A DNA stretch of 64,000 nt, from assembly GCF_002858715.1 (NCBI RefSeq), contig NZ_PJZH01000010.1, forward strand, positions 62,001 to 126,000, written 5' to 3'. Positions 50,940-60,177 of this stretch are shown in pieces (within the stretch, counting starts at the first letter, position 1; every line of letters begins with the position of its first letter). The stretch comes from Chimaeribacter coloradensis. GTDB lineage: Bacteria > Pseudomonadota > Gammaproteobacteria > Enterobacterales > Enterobacteriaceae. The notes below the pieces were generated by a model, which was given only the letters and a program-made list of their open reading frames with translations, made no database searches and was not told where the DNA came from. The translations under genes were made by a program, and so were the position numbers.

Positions 50940-52403
50940 ATGCTACGTATCGTTAAAGAAGCTCTGACGTTTGATGACGTCCTCCTCGTTCCCGCTCACT
51001 CTACCGTCTTGCCGAACACGGCCGATCTCGGCACGCAACTCACGGCAAAAATCCGCCTGAACATCCCGATGCTCTCCGCTGCCATGGATACCGTGACGGA
51101 ATCCGGCCTGGCGATTGCGCTGGCTCAGGAAGGCGGCCTCGGGTTCATCCACAAAAATATGTCTATTGAGCGCCAGGCCGAAGAGGTCAGCCGGGTGAAG
51201 AAACATGAGAGCGGCGTGGTCACTGACCCGCAAACCGTGACGCCGGCCACCACCCTGCGCCAGGTGAAAGAGCTGACGGCCCGCAACGGTTTCGCCGGTT
51301 ACCCGGTCGTGACCGAAGAGAACGAGCTGGTAGGCATCATCACCGGCCGTGACGTACGTTTCGTGACGGACCTTGACCAGCCGGTCACCGCCGTAATGAC
51401 GCCGAAAGAACGTCTGGTCACGGTGAAAGAGGGCGAAGCCCGCGAAATCGTGCTGCAAAAAATGCATGAAAAACGCGTGGAGAAAGCGCTGGTGGTGGAT
51501 GAGCAGTTCCATCTGCTCGGCATGATCACCGTGAAAGATTTCCAGAAAGCGGAACGCAAACCCAACGCCTGTAAAGACGAGCGCGGCCGCCTGCGCGTCG
51601 GTGCCGCTGTCGGTGCCGGCCCGGGCAACGAAGCCCGCGTGGACGCGCTGGTCGCGGCCGGGGTTGACGTGCTGCTGATCGACTCCTCCCACGGCCACTC
51701 GGAAGGCGTATTGCAGCGCATCCGTGAAACCCGTGCCAAATACCCGGACCTGCAAATCGTCGGCGGCAACGTTGCCACCGCCGCCGGTGCGAAAGCGCTG
51801 GTTGAGGCGGGCGTCAGCGCCGTGAAAGTCGGCATCGGCCCCGGCTCCATCTGCACCACCCGCATCGTTACCGGCGTGGGCGTCCCGCAGATCACTGCCA
51901 TCGCGGACGCGGTAGAAGCGCTGGAAGGCACCGGCATCCCGGTAATCGCTGACGGCGGCATCCGCTTCTCCGGCGACATCGCCAAAGCGCTGGCGGCAGG
52001 GGCTTCCTGCGTGATGGTCGGCTCCATGCTGGCCGGTACCGATGAGTCCCCGGGCGAAATCGAACTCTACCAGGGCCGCTCGTTCAAATCCTACCGCGGC
52101 ATGGGCTCGCTGGGCGCGATGTCCAAAGGCTCGTCTGACCGCTACTTCCAGACCGATAACGCCGCCGACAAACTGGTGCCGGAAGGGATCGAAGGCCGCG
52201 TGGCCTACAAAGGGATGCTGAAAGCGATTGTGCACCAGCAGATGGGCGGCCTGCGCTCCTGCATGGGCCTCACCGGCTGCCCGACCATTGAGGACCTGCG
52301 CACCAGGGCGGAGTTCGTCCGCATCAGCGGTGCCGGCATTCAGGAAAGCCACGTGCACGACGTGACCATCACCAAAGAGTCACCGAACTACCGCATGGGC
52401 TGA
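50940..52403 (+). CDS. guaB: IMP dehydrogenase
   Basis: First committed step of GMP synthesis, IMP to XMP with NAD+. TIM barrel with the catalytic cysteine in [15 protein letters not shown] and a mobile flap [18 protein letters not shown] tandem CBS (Bateman) domain lies at about residues 93-205. The ATG at 50940 ([20 protein letters not shown]) gives 487 residues (E. coli 488). The open frame extends upstream across the promoter without homology. guaA follows after 74 bases. Confidence 0.97.
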   Translation: MLRIVKEALTFDDVLLVPAHSTVLPNTADLGTQLTAKIRLNIPMLSAAMDTVTESGLAIALAQEGGLGFIHKNMSIERQAEEVSRVKKHESGVVTDPQTVTPATTLRQVKELTARNGFAGYPVVTEENELVGIITGRDVRFVTDLDQPVTAVMTPKERLVTVKEGEAREIVLQKMHEKRVEKALVVDEQFHLLGMITVKDFQKAERKPNACKDERGRLRVGAAVGAGPGNEARVDALVAAGVDVLLIDSSHGHSEGVLQRIRETRAKYPDLQIVGGNVATAAGAKALVEAGVSAVKVGIGPGSICTTRIVTGVGVPQITAIADAVEALEGTGIPVIADGGIRFSGDIAKALAAGASCVMVGSMLAGTDESPGEIELYQGRSFKSYRGMGSLGAMSKGSSDRYFQTDNAADKLVPEGIEGRVAYKGMLKAIVHQQMGGLRSCMGLTGCPTIEDLRTRAEFVRISGAGIQESHVHDVTITKESPNYRMG

Positions 52404-52477
52404 TAAACGCGGCGGCAGCCCCGGCTGCCGCCCGTGACTTTTTCTTCTTTTTTCTCTGTTTCTGGAATTCGCCTCAC

Positions 52478-54055
52478 ATGTCAAAAAATATCCATAAGCA
52501 TCGTATCCTGATCCTGGATTTCGGTTCTCAGTACACCCAGTTGGTTGCGCGCCGCGTCCGTGAAATCGGCGTTTATTGTGAACTGTGGGCATGGGACGTT
52601 ACCGAAGCGCAGATCCGCGAATTCAACCCGAGCGGCATCATCCTCTCCGGCGGGCCGGAAAGCACCACCGCGCAGGACAGCCCGCGCGCGCCGGAGTACG
52701 TCTTCAACGCCGGGGTACCGGTCTTCGGCGTCTGCTACGGGATGCAGACCATGGCGATGCAACTGGGCGGCCATGTGGAAAGCTCCAACGAGCGTGAGTT
52801 CGGCTATGCCCAGGTTGAGATCCAGACTGAAAGCGCGCTGATCCGCGACATTCAGGACGCCCTCAGCCCGACAGGCCGCTCCCTGCTGGACGTCTGGATG
52901 AGCCACGGCGACAAAGTCACGGCGATCCCGTCTGATTTCGTCACCGTTGCCAGCACCGACAACTGCCCGTTTGCCATCATGGCGAACGAGGAGAAGCGTT
53001 TCTACGGCGTGCAGTTCCACCCGGAAGTGACCCACACCCGCCAGGGTCAGCGGATGCTGGAGCGCTTTGTGCTCGACATCTGCGGCTGCGAAGCGCTCTG
53101 GACACCGGCCACCATCATTGAGGATGCGGTTGAGCGCATCAAACAGCAGGTCGGCAATGATCAGGTCATCCTCGGCCTCTCCGGCGGCGTGGACTCCTCC
53201 GTGACCGCGATGCTGCTGCACCGCGCCATCGGCAAGCGCCTGACCTGCGTCTTCGTGGACAACGGCCTGCTGCGCCTGAACGAGGCGGATCAGGTGCTGG
53301 AGATGTTTGGCGACCACTTCGGCCTGAACATTGTGCACGTCCCGGCGGAAGAGCGTTTCCTGTCGGCGCTGGCCGGCATCAATGACCCGGAAGAGAAGCG
53401 CAAAACCATCGGCCGCGTGTTTGTTGAGGTCTTCGACGAAGAGGCCAGCAAACATGAAGAGTTCAGATGGCTGGCGCAGGGCACCATCTACCCGGATGTG
53501 ATCGAATCCGCCGCCTCGGCCACCGGCAAGGCGCACGTGATCAAGTCCCACCATAACGTCGGCGGGCTGCCGAAAGAGATGAAACTGGGGCTGGTGGAGC
53601 CGCTGAAAGAGCTGTTCAAAGACGAAGTACGCAAAATCGGTCTGGAGCTGGGCCTGCCGTACGACATGCTCTACCGCCACCCGTTCCCGGGGCCGGGCCT
53701 CGGTGTGCGCGTGCTGGGCGAAGTGAAGAAAGAGTACTGCGATCTGCTGCGCCGCGCGGACGCCATCTTCATCGAAGAGCTGCACAAAGCGGAGCTGTAC
53801 CACAAAGTCAGCCAGGCTTTCACCGTGTTCCTGCCGGTTCGCTCCGTGGGCGTGATGGGCGACGGCCGCAAATATGACTGGGTGGTCTCACTACGTGCGG
53901 TGGAAACCATCGACTTCATGACCGCGCACTGGGCGCACCTGCCGTATGAGTTCCTCGGCCGCGTCTCCAACCGCATCATCAACGAAATCGACGGCATCTC
54001 CCGCGTGGTCTACGACATCTCCGGCAAACCACCGGCGACGATCGAGTGGGAGTGA
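52478..54055 (+). CDS. guaA: GMP synthase (glutamine-hydrolysing)
   Basis: Converts XMP to GMP with ATP and glutamine. Class I glutamine amidotransferase domain with catalytic Cys86 in [10 protein letters not shown] and His/Glu in [10 protein letters not shown]. An ATP pyrophosphatase domain with the P-loop [15 protein letters not shown] and a C-terminal dimer/XMP domain ending KPPATIEWE follow. 525 residues, as in E. coli. Second gene of guaBA, closed by a terminator. Confidence 0.98.
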   Translation: MSKNIHKHRILILDFGSQYTQLVARRVREIGVYCELWAWDVTEAQIREFNPSGIILSGGPESTTAQDSPRAPEYVFNAGVPVFGVCYGMQTMAMQLGGHVESSNEREFGYAQVEIQTESALIRDIQDALSPTGRSLLDVWMSHGDKVTAIPSDFVTVASTDNCPFAIMANEEKRFYGVQFHPEVTHTRQGQRMLERFVLDICGCEALWTPATIIEDAVERIKQQVGNDQVILGLSGGVDSSVTAMLLHRAIGKRLTCVFVDNGLLRLNEADQVLEMFGDHFGLNIVHVPAEERFLSALAGINDPEEKRKTIGRVFVEVFDEEASKHEEFRWLAQGTIYPDVIESAASATGKAHVIKSHHNVGGLPKEMKLGLVEPLKELFKDEVRKIGLELGLPYDMLYRHPFPGPGLGVRVLGEVKKEYCDLLRRADAIFIEELHKAELYHKVSQAFTVFLPVRSVGVMGDGRKYDWVVSLRAVETIDFMTAHWAHLPYEFLGRVSNRIINEIDGISRVVYDISGKPPATIEWE

Positions 54056-54101
54056 TCAGATAACCGCTCACCCCGCTTCATAACCCGGTGAAAGTAAAAT
54101 C

Positions 54102-54128
54102 AACCCTCTGTTTTACAGAGGGTTTTTT
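54102..54128 (+). terminator. terminator of guaBA
   Basis: AACCCTCTG at 54102-54110 pairs with CAGAGGGTT at 54116-54124 and continues into six T. It is the boundary between the core operon and the accessory stretch to its right. Confidence 0.92.
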
Positions 54129-54171
54129 ATGGTTTTGCATCGCCCGGCATTTTCCCTTTTTGTATATCCCG

Positions 54172-54200
54172 TTGACATATCCCAAGGTTGCCTTATGCTG
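54172..54200 (+). promoter_or_regulatory. vapBC promoter
   Basis: TTGACA at 54172-54177 followed after 17 bases by TATGCT at 54195-54200 makes a strong sigma-70 promoter about 36 bases upstream of vapB. VapBC complexes usually repress their own promoter; short inverted pieces overlap this region, but no operator was assigned. Confidence 0.75.
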
Positions 54201-54235
54201 ACAATCAGTACAAAACGTCACCACAAGAGGCGATG

Positions 54236-54466
54236 ATGGAAAAGACAACCCTATTCAAAAGCAACCGCAGCCAGGCGGTACGCCTGCCAAAAGCAGTGGC
54301 TTTACCGGAAGATGTCAAACACGTGGATATCGTCGCGGTAGGGCGGGCGCGCATTATTACCCCCGCAGGTGAAAGCTGGGACAGTTGGTTTGATGGCGAG
54401 AGCGTCACCTCTGATTTTATGGGTACACGTGAACAACCCGGTGAGCAGGAGAGGGAAGCGTTCTGA
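54236..54466 (+). CDS. vapB: antitoxin VapB
   Basis: 76-residue antitoxin of the type seen on Salmonella and Shigella vapBC. An AbrB/SpoVT-like DNA-binding N-terminus (KSNRSQAVRLPKAVALPEDV) is followed by a C-terminal toxin-wrapping tail (DSWFDGESVTSDFMGTREQ). ATG at 54236 is five bases from GAGG; an ATG at 54233 is too close to the Shine-Dalgarno. Its stop overlaps the vapC start (TGATG). It neutralises VapC and autoregulates the operon. Confidence 0.93.
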   Translation: MEKTTLFKSNRSQAVRLPKAVALPEDVKHVDIVAVGRARIITPAGESWDSWFDGESVTSDFMGTREQPGEQEREAF

Positions 54467-54870
54467 TGCTTAAATATATGCTGGATACCAATATCTGCAT
54501 CTATACGATCAAAAATAAGCCTCAGGCAGTACGTGATGCCTTTAATCAGCATTATGGGCAGATGTGCATCAGCTCTGTCACCTTAATGGAGCTGATTTAC
54601 GGTGCGGAGAAATCCGCCAGCCCGGAAAAGAACCTGCGTGTGGTTGAAGGATTCATTGCCCGGCTGGAGGTATTGAATTATGGCATCGATGCCGCGGTAC
54701 AGACCGGGCAAATCCGGGCTGAGCTGGCGAGAGCAGGCACCCCCATCGGCCCCTATGACAGTATGATTGCGGCGCATGCCCGCGCCCTTGGCCTGGTTCT
54801 GGTAACAAATAATACCCGCGAATTTATACGTGTTAATGGTGTGCGTCTGGAGGACTGGAGCGTTAGCTAA
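54466..54870 (+). CDS. vapC: toxin VapC (PIN-domain tRNA endonuclease)
   Basis: 134 residues with PIN-domain acidic residues: Asp7 in MLDTNICIY, Glu in TLMELIYGAEKS, and Asp in GPYDSMIAAHA and the NNTREF segment. The close relatives in Salmonella and Shigella cut initiator tRNA-fMet in the anticodon loop; the same target is likely but not shown. Coupled to vapB by a one-base overlap. Sits directly behind guaBA, an insertion-prone location. Confidence 0.93.
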   Translation: MLKYMLDTNICIYTIKNKPQAVRDAFNQHYGQMCISSVTLMELIYGAEKSASPEKNLRVVEGFIARLEVLNYGIDAAVQTGQIRAELARAGTPIGPYDSMIAAHARALGLVLVTNNTREFIRVNGVRLEDWSVS

Positions 54871-55115
54871 ACAGCATTTTTGTTATTTCGTTTAACAGTC
54901 AGATCAATTCTCCTCTCTATAGCACGCAGGCAGCGCGTTGAAGAATCAGCGAACCTCTGCGCCAGACTTTTTTGTAATGTGTTAAAGGCGTGATTTCCCC
55001 CCAACACCTCACATTTCCTCACAAAACACCGCATTTTTTGCTAAAGGCGTGATGTGGCGCGTGGCCGGGTGAGGGAAGGGTGCTACGGTCTAAAGACACA
55101 GAGAAGGGGGCGCGT
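54871..55115. promoter_or_regulatory. upstream region of the IraP-like gene with 12-bp direct repeats
   Basis: TAAAGGCGTGAT occurs at 54983-54994 and 55042-55053, 59 bases apart, each preceded by a T-rich block. CTCACA-type half repeats lie between them. The second copy is about 75 bases upstream of the IraP-like start. The arrangement could be a regulator binding pair or a promoter duplication; no protein can be named. No gene is seen in this 245-base stretch. Confidence 0.4.
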
Positions 55116-55397
55116 ATGAATAACCTGGTGGCAGATGTCCTGATTAAAATGTCAAAAATCGAGGTGGAGGCCAAAGATTTGACCGCGCAGGTAGAGGCAC
55201 AATCGCTGCTGCTGGCGGCCATCATCCTGATGCTGGACAAAACCATGACGGAAAACGTCTCACAAAGCATTAACCAGGCAATTGTTACGGCGGCAAAAGA
55301 GTCGGATGAAATCCTCTCTTCTGACGTCGAGCTTTTGCTGTCACATGTGAAGCAACTATTAGCGCTGCCGGAATTTGTCAAAGCAAAATCCGAATAA
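55116..55397 (+). CDS. IraP-like anti-adaptor (sigma-S stabiliser)
   Basis: 93 residues. The N-terminal half (MNNLVADVLIKMSKIEVEAK, then DLTAQVEAQ) matches E. coli IraP ([20 protein letters not shown], then ELCAQVEAL) position by position. The C-terminal DVELLLSHVKQLLALPEF corresponds to its DTELLRDYVKKLLKHP. The protein is predicted mainly helical and coiled-coil. IraP binds RssB and so blocks ClpXP degradation of RpoS during phosphate or Mg2+ stress. The ATG at 55116 follows GAAGGGGG. In E. coli iraP lies elsewhere, near phoA-psiF, so the location is unusual. Confidence 0.8.
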   Translation: MNNLVADVLIKMSKIEVEAKDLTAQVEAQSLLLAAIILMLDKTMTENVSQSINQAIVTAAKESDEILSSDVELLLSHVKQLLALPEFVKAKSE

Positions 55398-55534
55398 TCT
55401 GAAGCAGGCAGGTTAACCGGCTGAATCGGCTAAAATTCAGTCATACCGCGGCGCTCAGCCCGGTTTAACCGTTTCACAACGTGTTAAATCGCTGCTAGGC
55501 TTGTTAGTATTTGCTAACAAAATGCGGAGGGAAT

Positions 55535-55765
55535 GTGAACGAAGATTTAAATGAAGAAGACAGCACAAAAGTCTGTCCTGAGTGTCTGGCCAGTGGCGAT
55601 GATTACCTGACCCAGGTGAAAAGCATTAAGGACAGTCAGAGCGGAAACACCATTATCAACGTCCGGTACTGTGCGCACTGCGGCAATATCATCAGTATCT
55701 CCAGTGAAGAGATACACGCAGAACAGCCAACGCCTGAGCCGATACGGCGCAAAATTTCAGGTTGA
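55535..55765 (+). CDS. small two-CxxC zinc-ribbon protein
   Basis: 76 residues from the GTG at 55535, which follows GGAGG with good spacing. CPEC near residue 13 and CAHC near residue 47 form a probable four-cysteine zinc ribbon; the rest is acidic and polar (MNEDLNEEDSTK start, C-terminal PTPEPIRRKISG). No named family recognised. AT-rich like its neighbours. Possibly a nucleic-acid-binding or regulatory ribbon; function unknown. Confidence 0.65.
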   Translation: MNEDLNEEDSTKVCPECLASGDDYLTQVKSIKDSQSGNTIINVRYCAHCGNIISISSEEIHAEQPTPEPIRRKISG

Positions 55766-56000
55766 TGTCCCGGGTTTCTTGTTAAGCAAAATAACATGTT
55801 CAACCTTGTTTTATTTCTGATGCGTTCAGCATCTTCTCATACACCGCAAGGGATACTGCTTTGGGGGGAGTTTCAAACCGCGAGGTGCTGTCAGCCCGCC
55901 ACTCCCCAGCTTCCCACTTCTGTAAAGGCAACACAGCAGGTTTACCCCCTCAAATAATTATCGGGAAACCTGACTGTGTTTGCCCGTTTTCTCTCTGACC

Positions 56001-56441
56001 CTATCCCTCTTTTTTCGGTGCCAGCCGGTAGTGCAGCAGGTAGTAATCGCCTTTCGGGGCGGTACCGCGGCTGACGCGCTCCCAGCCGTGGCGCTGGTAA
56101 AAGCGCAGGGCGTGTTCATTTCTTACCAGGCATTTCAGCGCGCCGGTATGGGTAAAGGTAGCCTGGGCCGCCTCCAGCAGCGCCAGGCCGACGCCGCGGC
56201 CCTGCGCCTCCGGCGCGACAAACAGGTTATGCAGGAAGTTTTCCGCCTCAAAAACAGAGGCAAACCCCACCGGGCGGCCATCCTCGTCGGCCACCAGCAC
56301 CGTCTCCCCTATCACGTCACGGTCAAAATCCTCCAGCTGCCAGCCGGTGCTGGTCAGCCACGGCCAGGCCTGTTTGCGTGACGCGAGGTAAAGGGTGCGC
56401 AGAAAGGGGCGATCGCTTTCCTGATAGGGGCGTACAATCAT
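56001..56441 (-). CDS. GNAT family N-acetyltransferase
   Basis: 146 residues with the GNAT core: MIVRPYQESDRPFLRTLYLAS at the N-terminus, then NLFVAPEAQGRGVGLALLEAA, which contains the acetyl-CoA pyrophosphate loop (Q/R-G-x-G-x-A/G). ALRFYQRHGWERVSRG near the end is typical of this family. Substrate unknown. GC-rich, unlike the small genes to its left, so it may belong to the older chromosome. No obvious operon partner. Confidence 0.85.
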   Translation of the reverse strand: MIVRPYQESDRPFLRTLYLASRKQAWPWLTSTGWQLEDFDRDVIGETVLVADEDGRPVGFASVFEAENFLHNLFVAPEAQGRGVGLALLEAAQATFTHTGALKCLVRNEHALRFYQRHGWERVSRGTAPKGDYYLLHYRLAPKKEG

Positions 56442-56585
56442 GGGCGTTCCTTTAACGAGAGTGACGTTATTTATCTAATTGATTGAAATTATAGACCTAA
56501 ATAAGCAGATGTGATCATTGCCGCCTTGAGGGGCCGGTGCGCCGTCACTAGGATAAAGGCTCCAGCCCCGCGCAGTGAGGTCATT

Positions 56586-56720
56586 ATGGGAAATCGAAAA
56601 GTGGTACGAGACACCGAAACCGGCCAGTTTGTGGAGTCCGGCGAGGCCAAAAAACGGCCGAAAACCACCGTGACGGAAACCGTCACCACGCCGTCAAAAA
56701 AGAAGAAAAAAGCGTCCTGA
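56586..56720 (+). CDS. 44-residue lysine-rich small protein
   Basis: Reads MGNRKVVRDTETGQFVESG, then AKKRPKTTVTETVTTPS, then KKKKKAS. A short conserved core followed by a basic tail is typical of small enterobacterial proteins of unknown function. The ATG at 56586 is followed by a terminator 28 bases after the stop, which supports a real transcript. A longer frame starting at 56511 lacks support. Function unknown. Confidence 0.6.
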   Translation: MGNRKVVRDTETGQFVESGEAKKRPKTTVTETVTTPSKKKKKAS

Positions 56721-56748
56721 TCTGTATTGAGAGACCGTGTCTATGTCG

Positions 56749-56772
56749 AAAGCGCCCGCCGGGCGCTTTTTT
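56749..56772 (+). terminator. terminator of the 44-residue gene
   Basis: AAAGCGCCC at 56749-56757 pairs with GGGCGCTTT at 56761-56769 and runs into six T in all. Confidence 0.88.
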
Positions 56773-56823
56773 ATCGGGCGTATTTAGCAGCCTGCTAATG
56801 GAGGCCAACGCAGGGCAGGGCGT

Positions 56824-57270
56824 TTAGCGTACACCCTGGGCAGTCAGGGTAATCACCGGCATCACGGCTGCGCCGCCAGCATAAAACAGGGAAGAGTTGG
56901 TAAAGGCGTAGACGCGCCCGGTCAGCACGACGTTGATATGATCCCCATAGCCTGACACCTTCGCATTCCCCACATCCGTGACCAAAAACGGTGCGCGCTC
57001 TTTCAGGTGCGTCATCGGGTCACCCGGCAGGTCACTATCCAGATAATAGCGGTAGACCTCAGAGACCGTCGCGCCCCCACCCTGGTATTTTGTCACATAA
57101 AGAAAGGTGCTCTCCGTGATGCGCTGCTGTGCGTAAAGGGCATCATCCGGTGCGCCGTTAAACACGAATTGATAGAGGGCATAACCGGCTACCAGCACCA
57201 GCAATATGCCTGTTAATGCCATGTGCAATCGCTTAATCAGGGCGTTGTTCTGCATAATATAACGGGCCAA
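56824..57270 (-). CDS. hypothetical membrane-anchored protein
   Basis: 148 residues with one N-terminal hydrophobic segment (LHMALTGILLVLVAGYALYQFVF) and a soluble, presumably periplasmic domain containing TYLYVTKY-like strands and a C-terminal AAVMPVITLTAQGVR. The start could be the ATG at 57255 (MQNNALIKRL). No family recognised. It lies in the accessory stretch, upstream of the ParB-like gene on the same strand but separated by 92 bases. Confidence 0.55.
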   Translation of the reverse strand: MARYIMQNNALIKRLHMALTGILLVLVAGYALYQFVFNGAPDDALYAQQRITESTFLYVTKYQGGGATVSEVYRYYLDSDLPGDPMTHLKERAPFLVTDVGNAKVSGYGDHINVVLTGRVYAFTNSSLFYAGGAAVMPVITLTAQGVR

Positions 57271-57362
57271 AGCAATAAATTTATTAATTTGCTGCCTTAT
57301 CAGAATGTCATGACGGATAAGGTGTATTATTTTAAAGCGCCCAATGAGCGCTTTAAAATAGT

Positions 57363-58232
57363 TTATTTGAAGCGCTGTGCAGGGGTGCCTTCTTTATAGA
57401 GTAACGTTCGCATAGTCGTGATACGGTTATTCCCTGTACGTATCTTATTCCAAGCTTGGGCAAGCGTATATCGGATGCACTGTATAGATTTCGTGTTTAC
57501 TTCTTTCTTTAAAGCCATATCAAGCAGCCAAGTCCGGAGTGTCATTTCTACTGTGTTAGGCATCAGGTTTATGCCCGCATAAATCTTTAAACAAAAATCT
57601 TCCGAAGCAATAGGATCCACACGGTGAGTAAGAATCCTGATTAATAACATTTCTGAACGCGGGCGGATTGTTTTACGATTAAAGCAGCAGTTTTTTTCTA
57701 CCCATGCATAAGCCTCTGTCAATTCTTTCTTATTTTTCTTGACGTAAGCTACTACATCCGTCGATGAGGTGGATTTATAAAACTGATGATTGGTCTGGGT
57801 CCATTGTGTGATTGTTGCACGCTCATAGAGTATTAACCAAGGGGTGACTACACCTATCTCGCGGGCGGCGGCAGGTTTTAATCCCGGCACACCAAATAGA
57901 ACATGATCGCCATTTGTACGGCGCTTACCATTATCTATGGTGTCTGCCGCATCTTCAGGCACATTAAATGCCAGAGTGAGATATATAGGGACGTTAGCTT
58001 TTATTATCGCTTTCAGGCGGTGCTGGCCGTCAATACAGCGCTTAGGATCTTCGGGTGTACCGGTAAACTGGACAGGTTGAGCATGTTTCTTCCATTGACC
58101 CCGTTTCATCATGTCAGCTAAAAATGCCACATGTGTTTCGGAGGTGACGCGATTGTTAATATTGTGTTTTAACAAATCTTTTGCCATTTTAGGGGTAATT
58201 ATTTCGCCAAAAGTGATAATTTCATCGTCCAT
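57363..58232 (-). CDS. ParB-like DGQHR domain protein, unknown function
   Basis: 289 residues. The N-terminal half has ITPKMAKDLLKHNINNR, then a MMKRGQWKKHAQPVQF segment and RCIDGQHRLKAIIKANVPIY, a pattern shared with ParB N-terminal/sulfiredoxin-like domains (DGQHR) and phage or plasmid proteins. The C-terminal half is helical and basic with no recognised domain. The AT content is much higher than in the flanking core genes and no partner genes are nearby, so it looks like a recently acquired orphan. It runs towards the unknown membrane gene and away from thiM. Confidence 0.65.
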   Translation of the reverse strand: MDDEIITFGEIITPKMAKDLLKHNINNRVTSETHVAFLADMMKRGQWKKHAQPVQFTGTPEDPKRCIDGQHRLKAIIKANVPIYLTLAFNVPEDAADTIDNGKRRTNGDHVLFGVPGLKPAAAREIGVVTPWLILYERATITQWTQTNHQFYKSTSSTDVVAYVKKNKKELTEAYAWVEKNCCFNRKTIRPRSEMLLIRILTHRVDPIASEDFCLKIYAGINLMPNTVEMTLRTWLLDMALKKEVNTKSIQCIRYTLAQAWNKIRTGNNRITTMRTLLYKEGTPAQRFK

Positions 58233-58410
58233 TTCATTATCTCAATAATTAGAAAACAAAAAGGTATTATTTTTGAAATTAATTTAAATTGATTAGAATC
58301 AAAAAGGTGAATTGTAATAATGAATGGAGAAGTTAAAAAATTTCTTTTACATCTGTTTGCAACCCCGCTTCCGGTTGCTTATGCTGTGGCCGCGTTTGAC
58401 CTTCAAACCA

Positions 58411-58485
58411 TGACTCGGGGTGCCTGCCAAGGCTGAGACTTTACCCGTATTACCTGACCTGGATAATGCCAGCGTAGGGAAGTCA
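58411..58485 (+). promoter_or_regulatory. TPP (THI-box) riboswitch
   Basis: TGACT at 58411-58415 pairs with AGTCA at 58481-58485 (P1). Between them are the conserved CGGGGTGCC, GGCTGAGA, TACCC, ACCTGACCTGG, TAATGCCAGCGTAGGGA segments of the thiamin pyrophosphate aptamer. It lies 50 bases upstream of thiM; TPP binding would sequester the Shine-Dalgarno region or end transcription, as in E. coli thiM. Confidence 0.95.
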
Positions 58486-58534
58486 CGTTGCCTTACCGGC
58501 ATCGCCTTCTTTCACGCCGGTAAGGAGAATGACC

Positions 58535-59341
58535 ATGTTGTCCCCTGCCGATCCCGCCGTTCCGGCGACCTTTCCTGCTGAGTTTGCCGCTGCCTCCTGG
58601 GGGCAGTTCCGCCGCGCCGCGCCGCTGGTGCACTGCCTGACCAATGAGGTGGTGCAGTCCGTCACCGCCAACCTGCTGCTGGCGGCCGGGGCTTCGCCTG
58701 CGATGGTGGTGGAGCCGCAGGAGGCCGCGCAGTTCAGCGCGCTGGCCGATGCGCTGCTGATTAACCTCGGTACCCTGAACCACGCCCGTGCGGAGAGTAT
58801 GCTGGCGGCGATTGAGAGCGCGAACCGCGCCGGCACCCCCTGGACGCTGGACCCGGTGGCCGTGGGCGCACTGACCTACCGCACTGACTTTGCCCAGCGG
58901 CTGCTGGCGCTGCACCCGGCGGCGATCCGCGCCAATGCCTCGGAGATTCTGGCGCTCTGCGGCCACCCGGCGCTGGGGCGCGGCGTGGACAGCGGCGACG
59001 ACTCACTGAAGGCGCTGCCCGCTGCCCGGGCGCTGGCGCAGCAGACCGGCGCGGTCGTGGCGGTGACCGGCCGGGTCGATTACGTCACGGATGGTCAGGC
59101 GGCCTGGGCGATCCCCGGCAGTGACCCGCTGCTGACGCGGGTCGTCGGCACCGGCTGTGCGCTATCGGCGCTGGTGGCAGGGTTCTGCGCCCTGGAGGGG
59201 CGGCGGCTGGATCAGGTCGCCGCCGCCTGTGCGCTGATGGCGCGCGCCGGGGAGCGGGCAGCGGCGCAGGCCGCCGGGCCGGGCAGCCTGTTGCCGCAGC
59301 TGCTGGATGAGGTCTATCAGCTGGCGGAGGGCGCAGCATGA
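58535..59341 (+). CDS. thiM: hydroxyethylthiazole kinase
   Basis: Salvage enzyme that phosphorylates 4-methyl-5-(2-hydroxyethyl)thiazole for thiamin synthesis. Conserved [38 protein letters not shown] and [18 protein letters not shown] are the family blocks. The ATG at 58535 is seven bases from AGGAG (58523-58527) and gives 268 residues (E. coli 262); the ATG at 58529 is too close. Under a TPP riboswitch. The stop overlaps the thiD start (ATGA). Confidence 0.96.
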   Translation: MLSPADPAVPATFPAEFAAASWGQFRRAAPLVHCLTNEVVQSVTANLLLAAGASPAMVVEPQEAAQFSALADALLINLGTLNHARAESMLAAIESANRAGTPWTLDPVAVGALTYRTDFAQRLLALHPAAIRANASEILALCGHPALGRGVDSGDDSLKALPAARALAQQTGAVVAVTGRVDYVTDGQAAWAIPGSDPLLTRVVGTGCALSALVAGFCALEGRRLDQVAAACALMARAGERAAAQAAGPGSLLPQLLDEVYQLAEGAA

Positions 59342-60138
59342 CGCGCATCAATGCATTGACCATCGCCGGCACCGACCCGAGCGGCGGTGCCGGCATCCAG
59401 GCCGATCTCAAAGCCTTCTCCGCCCTGGGGGCGTACGGCACCAGCGTCATCACTGCGCTGGTGGCGCAAAATACCCGCGGCGTGCAGTCGGTCTATCAGA
59501 TCGATCCGGGGTTTGTGGCGGCGCAGCTCGACTCGGTGCTCAGCGATGTACGCATCGACAGCGCCAAAATCGGGATGCTGGCCAACAGCGAGGTGGTGGC
59601 CGCCGTGGCAGAGCGGCTGGCCCATTACCGGCTGCCCCATGTGGTGCTGGACACGGTGATGCTGGCGAAAAGCGGCGACCCGCTGCTGGCCCCGGAGGCG
59701 GTGGAGGCGATCCGCCGTACCCTGCTGCCGTTGGTCTCGCTGATGACGCCGAACCTGCCGGAGGCGGCCGCGCTGCTGGCGTGCGCCCCGGCGCGTGATG
59801 AAACGGAGATGCGCCACCAGGGGCGGGAGCTGTTGGGAATGGGGTGCCGGGCGGTGTTGATGAAGGGCGGGCACCTCAGCGAAAACGAAAGCCCGGACTG
59901 GCTCTTTACCCGCGACGGCGAACAGCGTTTTACCGCGCCGCGCGTGGCGACCCGCCACACCCACGGCACCGGCTGCACGCTCTCTGCGGCGCTGGCGGCG
60001 CTGCGGCCGCGCCATCACGATTGGGCAGAAACAGTGCAGGCGGCGAAAGCCTACCTGCAACAGGCGCTGGAGCAGGCGGACAGCCTCGAGGTGGGGCAGG
60101 GCATCGGCCCGGTACACCATTTCCACGCCTGGTGGTAA
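59338..60138 (+). CDS. thiD: hydroxymethylpyrimidine/phosphomethylpyrimidine kinase
   Basis: Ribokinase-family enzyme that phosphorylates HMP and HMP-P in thiamin synthesis. Starts [23 protein letters not shown] (ATP/Mg lid), with [15 protein letters not shown] and the anion-hole motif [14 protein letters not shown] near the end. 266 residues, as in E. coli. Translationally coupled to thiM by the four-base overlap. The thiMD pair forms a complete salvage operon under TPP control. Confidence 0.97.
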   Translation: MTRINALTIAGTDPSGGAGIQADLKAFSALGAYGTSVITALVAQNTRGVQSVYQIDPGFVAAQLDSVLSDVRIDSAKIGMLANSEVVAAVAERLAHYRLPHVVLDTVMLAKSGDPLLAPEAVEAIRRTLLPLVSLMTPNLPEAAALLACAPARDETEMRHQGRELLGMGCRAVLMKGGHLSENESPDWLFTRDGEQRFTAPRVATRHTHGTGCTLSAALAALRPRHHDWAETVQAAKAYLQQALEQADSLEVGQGIGPVHHFHAWW

Positions 60139-60177
60139 AGCCGGGGGCGTACGCGGCGCAGCAGGCGTGCGGTGGCG

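Noticed and set aside
54983..55053. Direct repeats as a start of a CRISPR array
   Set aside because: Only two 12-bp copies, no regular spacers and no cas genes.
57240..58400. Attachment sites or an integrated element around the ParB-like gene
   Set aside because: No integrase, no tRNA and no direct repeats flanking the AT-rich segment were found.
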